DNA from: Nakazawaea peltata
Taxonomy: Eukaryota > Ascomycota > Pichiomycetes > Alaninales > Pachysolenaceae
Assembly (NCBI GenBank): GCA_001599355.1
Contig: BCGQ01000005.1
Coordinates: forward strand, 252,222-316,221
Length of the DNA: 64,000 bases
Direction: 5' to 3'
Shown piece by piece: positions 43,050 to 51,691 of this stretch. Position 1 is the first letter of the stretch; every line of letters begins with the position of its first letter. The notes under the pieces were generated by a model. That model searched no databases. It saw only the letters and a list, made by a program, of their open reading frames with translations, and was not told where the DNA came from. The position numbers and the translations under genes are program-made.

Positions 43050-43475
43050 TACCTGTGTATAATTCAATGCATCAGCACATACGATATGACCATTTTCACA
43101 TGATCTAAAGCGAATCTCGGCCTCTCAGATAAGGTCATTCTTTGACAGGTCCCTGAGCACCACCTTATGTCTATAAAAACTCCTCATTGGGTGATGTCCT
43201 ATTTAGGTAGTCAAATAGGTCATCTACAATCGAGGTGCGCAGGACCGAATTCCGAGTTTCGGTGATTACATAATCTATACTTGGCCAATGGAGGTGCGCA
43301 TAAAGTAATATATAGCCCCCGTATTACTGTAATAGGAAAATTCATGACTAATCTTCGCTAGCAAAAAAAGAAATTGGGATGCGAACTATAAATAAGGGGG
43401 GAAGCCTGCTGTTAGAAATTAAATTGATCTAGACAGCGGTTCATATATTTTGATATTTGTGCACAAGAATACACA
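43050..43475. other. NFU1 promoter region
   Basis: No gene seen. The 10-mer GAGGTGCGCA occurs twice, with TGCGCA at 43236-43241 and 43295-43300, 59 bp apart. Its third copy is in the RPL39/RPS22 promoter. An AT-rich TATA-like stretch precedes NFU1. Confidence 0.5.
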
Positions 43476-44222
43476 ATGTTGAGAACGGGATTGAGAAGAG
43501 TGGCTGGGCGCCCTGGATTGAAGCCATCTTTGGCCAGATTTTTACATTTGAAAGTGGTCAGCACCCCAAATGACAATGCATTGAAATTCATCTCTCCAGA
43601 TAAGAGAATTTTGCCAACAACTTTGAACAACTCGATTCAAATCGATAATTTGACTGACCTGTTCGACTTGTCCCCATTGGCTACCCAGCTTTTCAAGTTG
43701 AATGGTGTCAGATCTTTGATGATTGGTGAGAACTTTGTCACTGTTAATAAGTTGGGTAATGAATTGAGTAATTCCGAGGAGTTATCTTGGAATGTATTAC
43801 AACCAAAGGTTGAGAAGGTTATTTCCGATTACATGGACTCTGGAGCCCCAGTGTTATCTGATAACTATTCTTTGAGCCCTATTGCAGATGCCAACCAAGG
43901 TTTAGATACCGATGATGATATCACTTATGAGATCAAGGAATTGATCAGAACTAGAATTCAACCTCTGTTGCAAGACGATGGTGGAGATATCAGTTTCAGA
44001 AATTTCGACCCAGAGACCGGTATTGTTTATGTTAAATTGCAAGGTCTGTGTAAATCTTGCTCTTTGAGTGAGGATACATTGAAAGGTGGAATCGAACAAA
44101 TGTTGATGCATTATATTGAAGAGGTCACCGAAGTCAAGCTGATTTTGGATCCAGAAGAAGAAATCGCTTTGAACGAATTCGAGAAGTTAGAGAGAAAGTT
44201 GAAACTGGCTAGAGCTCATTAA
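43476..44222 (+). CDS. NFU1: Nfu1-type mitochondrial iron-sulfur carrier
   Basis: 248 residues. Residues 1 to about 25 form a basic presequence (MLRTGLRRVAGRPG...). The Nfu_N domain has LKFISPDKRILP and a long second half. The C-terminal NifU-like domain has IRTRIQPLLQDDGGDISF and the cluster-binding CxxC in GLCKSCSLS. It delivers [4Fe-4S] clusters to lipoyl synthase and other matrix enzymes. A C-terminal Glu/Lys helix (NEFEKLERKLKLARAH) ends the protein, as in yeast. Confidence 0.95.
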   Translation: MLRTGLRRVAGRPGLKPSLARFLHLKVVSTPNDNALKFISPDKRILPTTLNNSIQIDNLTDLFDLSPLATQLFKLNGVRSLMIGENFVTVNKLGNELSNSEELSWNVLQPKVEKVISDYMDSGAPVLSDNYSLSPIADANQGLDTDDDITYEIKELIRTRIQPLLQDDGGDISFRNFDPETGIVYVKLQGLCKSCSLSEDTLKGGIEQMLMHYIEEVTEVKLILDPEEEIALNEFEKLERKLKLARAH

Positions 44223-44325
44223 ATCGGCTTCTGTCTTTATTTTGCATAAATCTAGGTAACACCTGGGTCATAGGATATTATACAAGGTTTTATAAGGGTT
44301 TTTATATTTAATATTTGTTGCATGT

Positions 44326-44673
44326 TTATTCTTTTGTAGATTCTTGATGGAAAGCAGAGAAATATTTGTCAAATCTCTTAGCCATTTTGATGTCAATGTC
44401 ACTGATACCGTCAACGTCATGAGTTGTTAGGCTAATCTGTACTTTGTTATATGTAGTGGTTATAGTAGGATGATGCCCCGTAAGATGCGATCTCATAGCT
44501 ACTTTAGTTAAGAATGCCCAAGTGTCTTCAAAAGACTTGAATTCATAGTGTCTTGTAAGTTGATCATCTCTCAATTTCCAGAGCTCCCTGCTTGCATTGA
44601 TACTGGCTAAAGATTTCGTGAGTTCTTCTACACCTAAACGAACCAGATTTATCTTCGCGATTTTATTGTACAT
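44326..44673 (-). CDS. Pterin-4a-carbinolamine dehydratase-like protein
   Basis: 115 residues from the ATG at 44673; a GTG upstream at 44685 is not needed. The family motif [EDKH]x3H[HN][PCS] is present as HLTGHHP, followed by Tyr in TTYNKV and HDVDGISDID, which completes the PCD active-site pattern. The family dehydrates 4a-hydroxytetrahydropterins. Budding yeasts lack aromatic amino-acid hydroxylases, so the substrate here is uncertain. S. cerevisiae Mco14 (YHL018W) is a mitochondrial relative. The active site looks complete. Confidence 0.85.
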   Translation of the reverse strand: MYNKIAKINLVRLGVEELTKSLASINASRELWKLRDDQLTRHYEFKSFEDTWAFLTKVAMRSHLTGHHPTITTTYNKVQISLTTHDVDGISDIDIKMAKRFDKYFSAFHQESTKE

Positions 44674-44934
44674 TATTTGGTGCACCTCGTTCGCTATGTA
44701 GCTCCTGACTCTGTATCGCTGACAGTTGCCTCAATTGCCTTCTCGTTAAATCGGTAACTCGTACCTCGTTTTATTGTTAGCCTCAAAGTGGCTAGTGGCC
44801 TCAGTGGAAATGGGAGATTTCGTTTTTTGCTCAGCCACACCACGTAGTGCACTACAAGTTGAAAAGGCCAGGTCAAAGAGGGACTCGAAACAGATACAGG
44901 ACCAGTAGTCTAGAAACATACCCAATTCAGGCCA

Positions 44935-46668
44935 ATGCCGTCCGCGATATACATATTGGATGATAGCTATGGCGTCATCATCTCGCGGTTGTATAAGCAT
45001 GAGCTAGACTCTGATCTGGTGGTGGGGAATTTTAAAGAGAATGTTGGACCCAACCTTTCCTCAGCTGTACCCGTTGTACATTTCAATGGGTTGAATTATG
45101 TATATGTTGTTCATGGGGAGTTGGTGTTTGTGGCGGTAAGCTTTGATAATGACAATTCGTTGCTCGCATTGCAATTCCTCTACAAGTTGATCAGTTTACT
45201 TCAAAGTTATCTTCAAGTGGATCTCTTAGACAAAGATCTCATCCAATCGAGTTATGTATTAGTATATGAATTGTTCGATGAGATATTAGATTATGGTATC
45301 CCACAGTCCACGGACTATAGTATATTGAGGGAGTTTATCAAACTGGATATGATGCTGATCCAGCAATTACTGCCGTCAACTACTGACAATTCCACTCCTC
45401 AAACTGCCTCTGCAACAGAGAACACTGCCAATTATCTGTTATCCAGAACTTCCACCACAAAGTATTCTTGGCGTCCTAAAGGAATCTTTTACAAGAAGAA
45501 CGAGATTTTCATTGATTTGGTAGAGAAGATCGATTTCCAATATATGCTACAATCAGGTGAGATCAAGACAAATATCATTCATGGGGAGATCAATTCAAAG
45601 TGTTACTTGAGTGGAATGCCGGTGTGTAAAATTGGGTTGAATGAGCAATTGTCGGGGAAAGATAGCTCGGCAACAATATTTGATAACATCAACTTTCATC
45701 AGTGTGTTGAATTATCCAATTTGGATAAAAACATGATCCAATTTACTCCCCCCGACGACTCACTGCGTCTTATAAATTACACCATAATTAACCGTAGTAC
45801 TACAAACTTGAGTCCTATTATTATGATTGAACCTGTTTATAGAATATTTAGTACTAAGAAAGGCAAAGTCAAACTTCATATTTCTGTTGACTTGAAGACC
45901 TTCTTCAAGAGGAAATACTTGATCAAGAATTTAGAAATGGCAATCCCCATCGATTTCAAGCAATTAAACTCTAAAGTGCCCAAATTATTCATCGATTTCA
46001 GCAAAAAGCCAAAATTTAAGACCAAAATTGGAAATGTTATTTTGCTACTTGATAAGAACATGATCATTTGGAAAATCCCTTCGGTCAATGGAAACTCTGC
46101 ATCCTCCATTTTCACAAATGTCTCCAAAAATGCCATCAATGAGCTGTATCAAATGGTGAGTGAATTTGAAATGATTACTGAACATCTGTTGTACGATTCG
46201 TTAGATAAGAATGAGTATTACGGTAGGATTGATAACAATTCGATATTCTACGACAAATTGGTTGAAGAATCTGAAAAGATGATCAAAAATAAGCCCGGTC
46301 ATGGCACAATGCTGAATAATTTGATTAGTCTCAATTTTGAGATCCCCTTCTTATCCTATTCGGGTTTGAAAATTGATTTCTTAAAAATAGTGGAAGAAAC
46401 TTATAATTTCCAAAGTTTCCCTTGGGTGCGATATTTGATAAAAAATGGAGAGTACTCGTTTAAATTAGGGCCCAGAAATTTCATAGATGACGTTGATTAC
46501 GATAGAGAGCAGAAAACTGTGGGGAAGGGGGAACAAAAAGCAGATCTCGATGATGAACAGAAGCACAATGATGACCCTGCAAAAGAAACCACTAAGCCAT
46601 TATCGGATGAACCGGTTGCAGAAGCAGAACAATTGTCTAAAGAAAGCACCTCTATTGCATTGGAATAA
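44935..46668 (+). CDS. APM2: Apm2, mu-type adaptin of an AP-1-related complex
   Basis: 577 residues. The N-terminal longin/mu-adaptin part has SAIYILDDSYGVIISR and VYELFDEILDYGIPQSTD. The mu-homology domain has YSWRPKGIFYKKNEIFIDLVE, the pair IHGEINSKCYLSGMPVCKIGLN, and SYSGLKIDFLKIVEETYNFQSFPWVRYL. The last two blocks match S. cerevisiae Apm2 better than Apm1. It sorts cargo between Golgi and endosomes in a variant AP-1 complex. An acidic/Lys tail of about 70 residues follows the MHD (from about residue 510), which Apm2 of S. cerevisiae does not have. Confidence 0.85.
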   Translation: MPSAIYILDDSYGVIISRLYKHELDSDLVVGNFKENVGPNLSSAVPVVHFNGLNYVYVVHGELVFVAVSFDNDNSLLALQFLYKLISLLQSYLQVDLLDKDLIQSSYVLVYELFDEILDYGIPQSTDYSILREFIKLDMMLIQQLLPSTTDNSTPQTASATENTANYLLSRTSTTKYSWRPKGIFYKKNEIFIDLVEKIDFQYMLQSGEIKTNIIHGEINSKCYLSGMPVCKIGLNEQLSGKDSSATIFDNINFHQCVELSNLDKNMIQFTPPDDSLRLINYTIINRSTTNLSPIIMIEPVYRIFSTKKGKVKLHISVDLKTFFKRKYLIKNLEMAIPIDFKQLNSKVPKLFIDFSKKPKFKTKIGNVILLLDKNMIIWKIPSVNGNSASSIFTNVSKNAINELYQMVSEFEMITEHLLYDSLDKNEYYGRIDNNSIFYDKLVEESEKMIKNKPGHGTMLNNLISLNFEIPFLSYSGLKIDFLKIVEETYNFQSFPWVRYLIKNGEYSFKLGPRNFIDDVDYDREQKTVGKGEQKADLDDEQKHNDDPAKETTKPLSDEPVAEAEQLSKESTSIALE

Positions 46669-47619
46669 TCTTTAAATAAATCCCTCAAATATAATGAAAT
46701 GCATGCTACAGAATATAAATTATATAAAATATAAAAATTGATGTAAGGGAAAGTGAAGCGAGAGAGGAGAGAGATGTTGTATTGATTTTGATATCTGGGA
46801 GTGAACACCCCTAGACACCTAGTCTTCAAATTATTCTATCATAGTGTAGTAATTATCAAATTTCTGGGTTTATCTATCCCTGTACTTCTTGAACTCATTA
46901 AGAAGATCGACTCCAAGTTAGAAATCATTCCTCAGCATTTTACAAATTATTCAGCATTAGCCGTGTGTTTGCGCCGTACGTTTGCAGCGACTAAGATATC
47001 TTCGAGGCTATTATGATCGGCGGGGCTCCTCAGAGTTTCGCGGAAAAATAAGGCAGAATATTGATAATTCAAGACCTTTCATTTCAAGAGATCGCCCAAC
47101 AAATACTCTCTATTCATAATACAAAGTTAATGTAAAAAATATTATGCGGTAAATCAAAACTTTGGTACCTGATTGAGATAGGTAAGCTAAGTACTGTGTA
47201 GTATTTTATCTGCACTCTTTTGAGTTCAGATAAGAGTAAAATTAAGCTAACGCCAAATTGCCAAGACCTCTACCCCGACTAACTAGGATTTGTGTACCGA
47301 AGTTCAAAGCCCTGATTCATTTTCCCGCTTCGTAAAAAAACCCGGATGTGTTGTCTTATCTAATGAATCGCGCAATATTTTTAAGTTTAGATAACCAGAC
47401 AGGCGGTTAAAGGAGCCATTTTTTTGCTACATGTTACAGAAAAAAGCTTAAGTGACACCTCTCTTTGGGGGGTGCGATAAGATTTTCAACGCAAAATTCC
47501 TAATCTAGAAAATTTAGTGCTACTGACTAAGTCGGCATATCACTTACTATTTCCCGATTCATTATAAATAGCACAAAAAGGAGCCAGCGGGGTGAAAAAA
47601 ATGTTGATAACCAAGCATC
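46669..47619. other. APM2-HOL1 intergenic region
   Basis: About 950 bp with no gene. Near the end are TATAAATA at 47563-47570 and the short overlapping ORF at 47601. AT-rich; no repeats or RNA motifs recognised. Confidence 0.4.
47563..47570 (+). promoter_or_regulatory. TATA box of HOL1-like gene
   Basis: TATAAATA lies 57 bp before the main ATG and 38 bp before an upstream ATG. With yeast scanning distances, transcription would start near 47600, so whether the short ORF is in the mRNA depends on the exact start. Confidence 0.5.
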
Positions 47620-47627
47620 ATGTCTGA
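47601..47627 (+). other. Overlapping upstream ORF before HOL1-like gene
   Basis: An 8-codon ORF MLITKHHV with stop TGA at 47625-47627. It starts 19 bp before the transporter ATG in another frame and ends inside the transporter coding region. The ATG has A at -3. If transcribed it should repress the main ORF. Confidence 0.45.
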
Positions 47628-49314
47628 AACTGTGAAATCTCACCAAGATCTGCTCATAGAAGCAGAATTTGTCCCGGGTACCGTTCATTTAGTAGACGTT
47701 GAGGGTAAACTTAATCTTAAGAAAAATGTCAATTCCAAAAATACAAGTGATATCGTTCTTATTCCTCAACCATCTTCAAGCCCAAGAGACCCTTTGAACT
47801 GGTCCCATAGAAGAAAACTTTTACATTATTATTTATTATTGATATGGGGGTTCTTAGTGCTGTTGAACATTGCTTTCCTTGGCCCTGCCTACTCTGCTGT
47901 CGAGAGGGATATTCCTACTGCTACTTACTCATTGTTAGTTGACAGATCTGCTGTTGATTATATTTCTCTTGGTATGGGTTGTATTCTTCTTCAACCTACA
48001 GCTATGAAAATTGGTCGTCGTGCAACTTACATGTTCGCTTCTGTTCTTATGATTATTGGTTTAACTGTCGGAGGTACTGCTAAGACTATGAACCTGCTTA
48101 TGATTTATGGGTGGCTCAGTAGTTTTGGTGCTGCTCCTGTTGATTCTTTGGTCCAAGTCTCTACCACCGATATCTTCTTCCAACACGAAAGAGGTGACAA
48201 ATTGTCCGCTTTCATCTTTGTTATCTATGCCGGAAGTTATCTTGGTCCAATTTTCACCGGTTATTTTGCTCACATGAATGACGGTGTCGGATGGAGATGG
48301 AGTTTCTGGTTGTGTTTACTGCTGCAATGTTTCTTCTTCTTCTTCCAATTCTTCTTGATGGAGGACTCCACTTTCAGAAGATCTGAGGAATCTGTGAACG
48401 TTGAAGAGACAGTATTACGTCAAATCACAACCGAGCAACAACTTGGTGTTGAAGAAACAGAAGCTGTACCAATCGAAAAGGAAAAAGAGACTGCCGAGGT
48501 AGACGTCGAAGAGTTGGGTGAGAATGATGAAGCTTCCGTTATGAAGCCAGTTCCTTACAGAGAAAGATTAAAGATCTTCAACACAGAGTACAATGATCCA
48601 AGATCCTGGTTTATTATTGCTTTGCGTCCATTCTTGACTTTGAGTTTACCACCGGTTTTATTTGCCGGTCTTTTGTACGGTGTTCAAATCATGTTTCTTT
48701 CTTTGACAGCTAACACCCAAACTGCTATCTTTACAGCAGAACCTTACAATTTCACTTCTGAACTGGTTGGTAACACCAACGTTTCCTCTTTGATTGGCTC
48801 TTGTATTGGTATGATTTGGGGTGGTAGAGTTGCTGATTACGTCGTCTTATTCTTGGCTCGTCGTAACAACGGTATTGTCGAGCCAGAAATGAGATTATGG
48901 GCAATGGCTGTTCCTACCTGTTTCACCGTTTCTGGTTTACTTATGTATGGTTTAGGTGCTCACAATGGAGTAAACTGGTTCGTTCCTGCTGGTTTAGGAA
49001 GATGTTTCATCTCCATTGGAATTTGTTCTTCGGGTCCAATCGTAATTGCCTATGCCATTGATTGTTATCCAGCTTTAGCATCAGAATCTGTCGTTTTGAT
49101 TTTGTTTATGCGTAATATGATTGGGTGTCTGTTTACTTTTGCTATGACGGCCTTCTTAAATCTGACCGGTTTAGTCAAGTTCACTTGGATCATTTGTGCA
49201 ATTGCCTTGTTTGTCAACTCCTTCTGTATTGTTATGATTATCTGGGGTAAATCGGTCCGTAGAAAGACTAAAGGTTTATATTTCCGTTTCCAAGACAGAA
49301 GCAGATTTATTTGA
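47620..49314 (+). CDS. HOL1: MFS transporter of the DHA1/Hol1 type
   Basis: 564 residues. A polar N-tail carries the family sequence PRDPLNWSHRRK. Twelve hydrophobic segments follow, with KIGRRATYMF in the loop after TM2 and DGVGWRWSFWL in TM6. A Glu-rich central loop (about 254-305) separates the halves. The pattern is that of the DHA1 family branch around S. cerevisiae Hol1, a polyamine/cation importer; other DHA1 drug transporters are possible. S. cerevisiae HOL1 is controlled by a polyamine-sensing uORF in its leader. Here a different ORF overlaps the start (see 47601-47627). Confidence 0.65.
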   Translation: MSETVKSHQDLLIEAEFVPGTVHLVDVEGKLNLKKNVNSKNTSDIVLIPQPSSSPRDPLNWSHRRKLLHYYLLLIWGFLVLLNIAFLGPAYSAVERDIPTATYSLLVDRSAVDYISLGMGCILLQPTAMKIGRRATYMFASVLMIIGLTVGGTAKTMNLLMIYGWLSSFGAAPVDSLVQVSTTDIFFQHERGDKLSAFIFVIYAGSYLGPIFTGYFAHMNDGVGWRWSFWLCLLLQCFFFFFQFFLMEDSTFRRSEESVNVEETVLRQITTEQQLGVEETEAVPIEKEKETAEVDVEELGENDEASVMKPVPYRERLKIFNTEYNDPRSWFIIALRPFLTLSLPPVLFAGLLYGVQIMFLSLTANTQTAIFTAEPYNFTSELVGNTNVSSLIGSCIGMIWGGRVADYVVLFLARRNNGIVEPEMRLWAMAVPTCFTVSGLLMYGLGAHNGVNWFVPAGLGRCFISIGICSSGPIVIAYAIDCYPALASESVVLILFMRNMIGCLFTFAMTAFLNLTGLVKFTWIICAIALFVNSFCIVMIIWGKSVRRKTKGLYFRFQDRSRFI

Positions 49315-49628
49315 ACTAATAATAAAATATGTTGTTTTTGAATAAGTGATGTCTAACTCTTACTCCTCTTCTCCTTCTACCGACCCTCCTTGAGCCGCCT
49401 CTCCCCCAAATTCTCTAACCCCTCCTGCTCACCCCTAAAAAAAATAAAAATCGCCCCCAATTTTAATTTCCCCTTTCGGTGTAGAACCTTCTAGGCGAAA
49501 TATGCTACGAATTTACGAAAACATCGCGCCGCCACGCGCAAAATCCGGAGGCCAAAAACGTTGATCTTAATTAGTATTTAAGAGGAGTAATTTGATAGCT
49601 TTAGGATTAGAAGAGTATACAAATTAAT
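49315..49628. other. HOL1-SGT2 intergenic region
   Basis: About 310 bp without a gene. A GC word cluster CGCGCCGCCACGCGC lies at about 49526-49540, before SGT2. Confidence 0.4.
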
Positions 49629-50678
49629 ATGTCTAATACTAGTAATAGCGATATTGCTTTAGCTATCATCGACTTCTTGAAGAAATCTGTTGCCAATGGT
49701 GATGTCGCCGAAGATTTTGGTGAATCCATTGACGTGGCCATCGACTGTATCGCCGATGCCTATGGAGTAGACAAGGAGAACGCTAGCGCCACTGTTAGTT
49801 CTAAGTTTGGAGGCAAGTCTTTGGGTGAGCTCATCAAGTCTGCCGGTTCTGCTTCAGCTGTCCCTGTTAATATTCCAGAGGAAGATGTTGAGTTGAAGGC
49901 CAAGGCTAATGCTTTGAAATTAGAAGGTAATAAAGCTATTGCCAGAAAGGATTACGATGAGGCTGTTTTGAAGTACACCGAAGCTTTGAAGTTGGTTCCT
50001 ACTGATGCAGTCTTCTTGTCCAACAGAGCCGCTGCTTATTCCGCTAAAAGAGAACATGAGTTGGCCGCTGCTGATGCTGAACTGGCCATCAAGAGTGACC
50101 CTACCTATGCCAAGGCTTACTCCAGATTGGGTTTGCTGAAATTTGCCTTGGGTGACTCCAAAGCTGCTATGGAGGCTTACAAGCTGGGATTAGAGGCTGA
50201 AGGTGACTCTCCATCTGAGTCTATGAAGAAGGGTTATGAAACTGCTAAGAGTAGAGTTCAATCAGAGTTGGAAAGCTCTCTTGAGAAGACCGAATCAGCT
50301 ACTAGAGATGCCGGTTCTGATGCTAGTACTGGAGCTGGAGCTAGTGCTGGTGCCGGTGCCGGAGGACTCCCTGACCTTTCCAAATTAGCTGGAATGTTCG
50401 GTGGTGGTGCCGGCGGTGCCGGTGGTATGGCTGATTTATTCAACAACCCTCAAATCATGCAAGCTGCTCAACAAATGATGTCCGATCCTAACGCCATGCT
50501 GAACTTGATGAGTAACCCAGCCATCAAACAAATGGCCGCTCAAATGGGTTTGGGTGGTGGTTCCGGTGCCGGTTCCGGTGAAGGTTCCTCTTCCGGCCTG
50601 CCTGACTTGTCCGATCTTATGAACAACCCAATGTTAGCTAACATGGCTAACCAATTCTTGGGTGGTAACAAGAAATAA
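49629..50678 (+). CDS. SGT2: Sgt2, TPR co-chaperone for tail-anchored proteins
   Basis: 349 residues. Residues 1 to about 70 are the SGTA dimerisation domain. Three TPR repeats cover about 90-205 (LEGNKAIARKDYDEAVLKYTEAL, AVFLSNRAAAYSAKREHELAAADAELAI, TYAKAYSRLGLLKFALGDSKAAMEAYKLGL). The C-terminus is Gly/Met/Gln-rich with NNPQIMQAAQQMM and LMSNPAIKQMA, the region that holds hydrophobic clients. Sgt2 passes tail-anchored proteins to the Get4-Get5-Get3 pathway. A CTG in DAExAI and others fall at variable or small-residue positions. Confidence 0.95.
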   Translation: MSNTSNSDIALAIIDFLKKSVANGDVAEDFGESIDVAIDCIADAYGVDKENASATVSSKFGGKSLGELIKSAGSASAVPVNIPEEDVELKAKANALKLEGNKAIARKDYDEAVLKYTEALKLVPTDAVFLSNRAAAYSAKREHELAAADAELAIKSDPTYAKAYSRLGLLKFALGDSKAAMEAYKLGLEAEGDSPSESMKKGYETAKSRVQSELESSLEKTESATRDAGSDASTGAGASAGAGAGGLPDLSKLAGMFGGGAGGAGGMADLFNNPQIMQAAQQMMSDPNAMLNLMSNPAIKQMAAQMGLGGGSGAGSGEGSSSGLPDLSDLMNNPMLANMANQFLGGNKK

Positions 50679-50905
50679 ATATACTTACAATACTAATGTA
50701 CATAATTATTTCCTATTTTGAAAAATTCCCGTATTAGGTAAATTCCCCTGTGTCACTTTTTTGCTCTCCCAGCCCGCCTTAGTGACACCTCATAAACTTC
50801 TCCTCCCTATTTTTTTACCCTTGCATATTCGCGCGAGACGGAGAAATTTTAAATAATAAAAAGACACACGTCAATTGAGAAGATACAAAATAAAAATCAG
50901 CCAGA

Positions 50906-51685
50906 ATGTCGATCAAATACAGTGTAGTGGTCCCAGCTTACCATGAAAAGTTGAACATTGAGCCATTAACCACCCGTTTATTCGAGGCTTTGGGTCCTCA
51001 GAAATCCAAGCAAACCGAGCTCACCTTTGTCGATGACAACTCCAACGATGGATCGGTTGAAGAGGTTGAAAAATTACAGAAGAAGGGTTACAATGTCAAG
51101 ATTATTGTACGTACTGATGAGAGAGGATTGAGTTCTGCCGTATTGAGGGGTTTCAAGGAGCTGAAAGGTGAGTATATGATCTGTATGGATGCCGATTTAC
51201 AACACCCTCCAGAAGTTGTCCCAAAGATGTTCCAGACTTTGGAGAAGTATCCATTTGCACTTGGTACTAGATATGCTGCTGGTGTTGAGATGGACAAGGA
51301 TTGGCCATTGCACAGAAGAATCATTTCTTCTGGTGCTAGAATGTTGGCTTTACCATTGACTCCTGCTTCTGATCCAATGAGTGGTTTCTTCGGTTTGCAA
51401 AAGAAATATTTCACCAATTTGGATAAGGTTAATGACAAGGGTTTCAAGATTGCTTTGGAATTGTTAGCAAAGTTGCCTTTCCCATCTAAGGATGCCATTG
51501 GTGATGTTCCATTTTCCTTCGGTGTCAGAGTCGAGGGTGAATCAAAGTTGTCTGGTAAAGTAATGATCCAATATTTGGAGCAATTGAAGGAATTATACAT
51601 CTACAAGTTCGGATTAGTTCCAATCGTTGCTTTCATTATTGCCCTTCTCGTCTTAGGTCTCTATATTCTCTCCTTGTTGTTCTAA
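50906..51685 (+). CDS. DPM1: Dolichol-phosphate mannose synthase
   Basis: 259 residues, aligning with S. cerevisiae Dpm1. GT2 motifs are VVPAYHEKLNI, FVDDNSNDGS, the DxD in CMDADLQHPPE, and RRIISSGARM. A C-terminal hydrophobic anchor (about 236-258) holds it in the ER membrane, the yeast-type single-subunit form rather than the human Dpm1-2-3 complex. It makes Dol-P-Man for N-glycans, O-mannosylation and GPI anchors. The CTG at 51161-51163 sits at the Ala of yeast FYEAKGQ. Confidence 0.97.
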   Translation: MSIKYSVVVPAYHEKLNIEPLTTRLFEALGPQKSKQTELTFVDDNSNDGSVEEVEKLQKKGYNVKIIVRTDERGLSSAVLRGFKELKGEYMICMDADLQHPPEVVPKMFQTLEKYPFALGTRYAAGVEMDKDWPLHRRIISSGARMLALPLTPASDPMSGFFGLQKKYFTNLDKVNDKGFKIALELLAKLPFPSKDAIGDVPFSFGVRVEGESKLSGKVMIQYLEQLKELYIYKFGLVPIVAFIIALLVLGLYILSLLF

Positions 51686-51691
51686 ATAATC

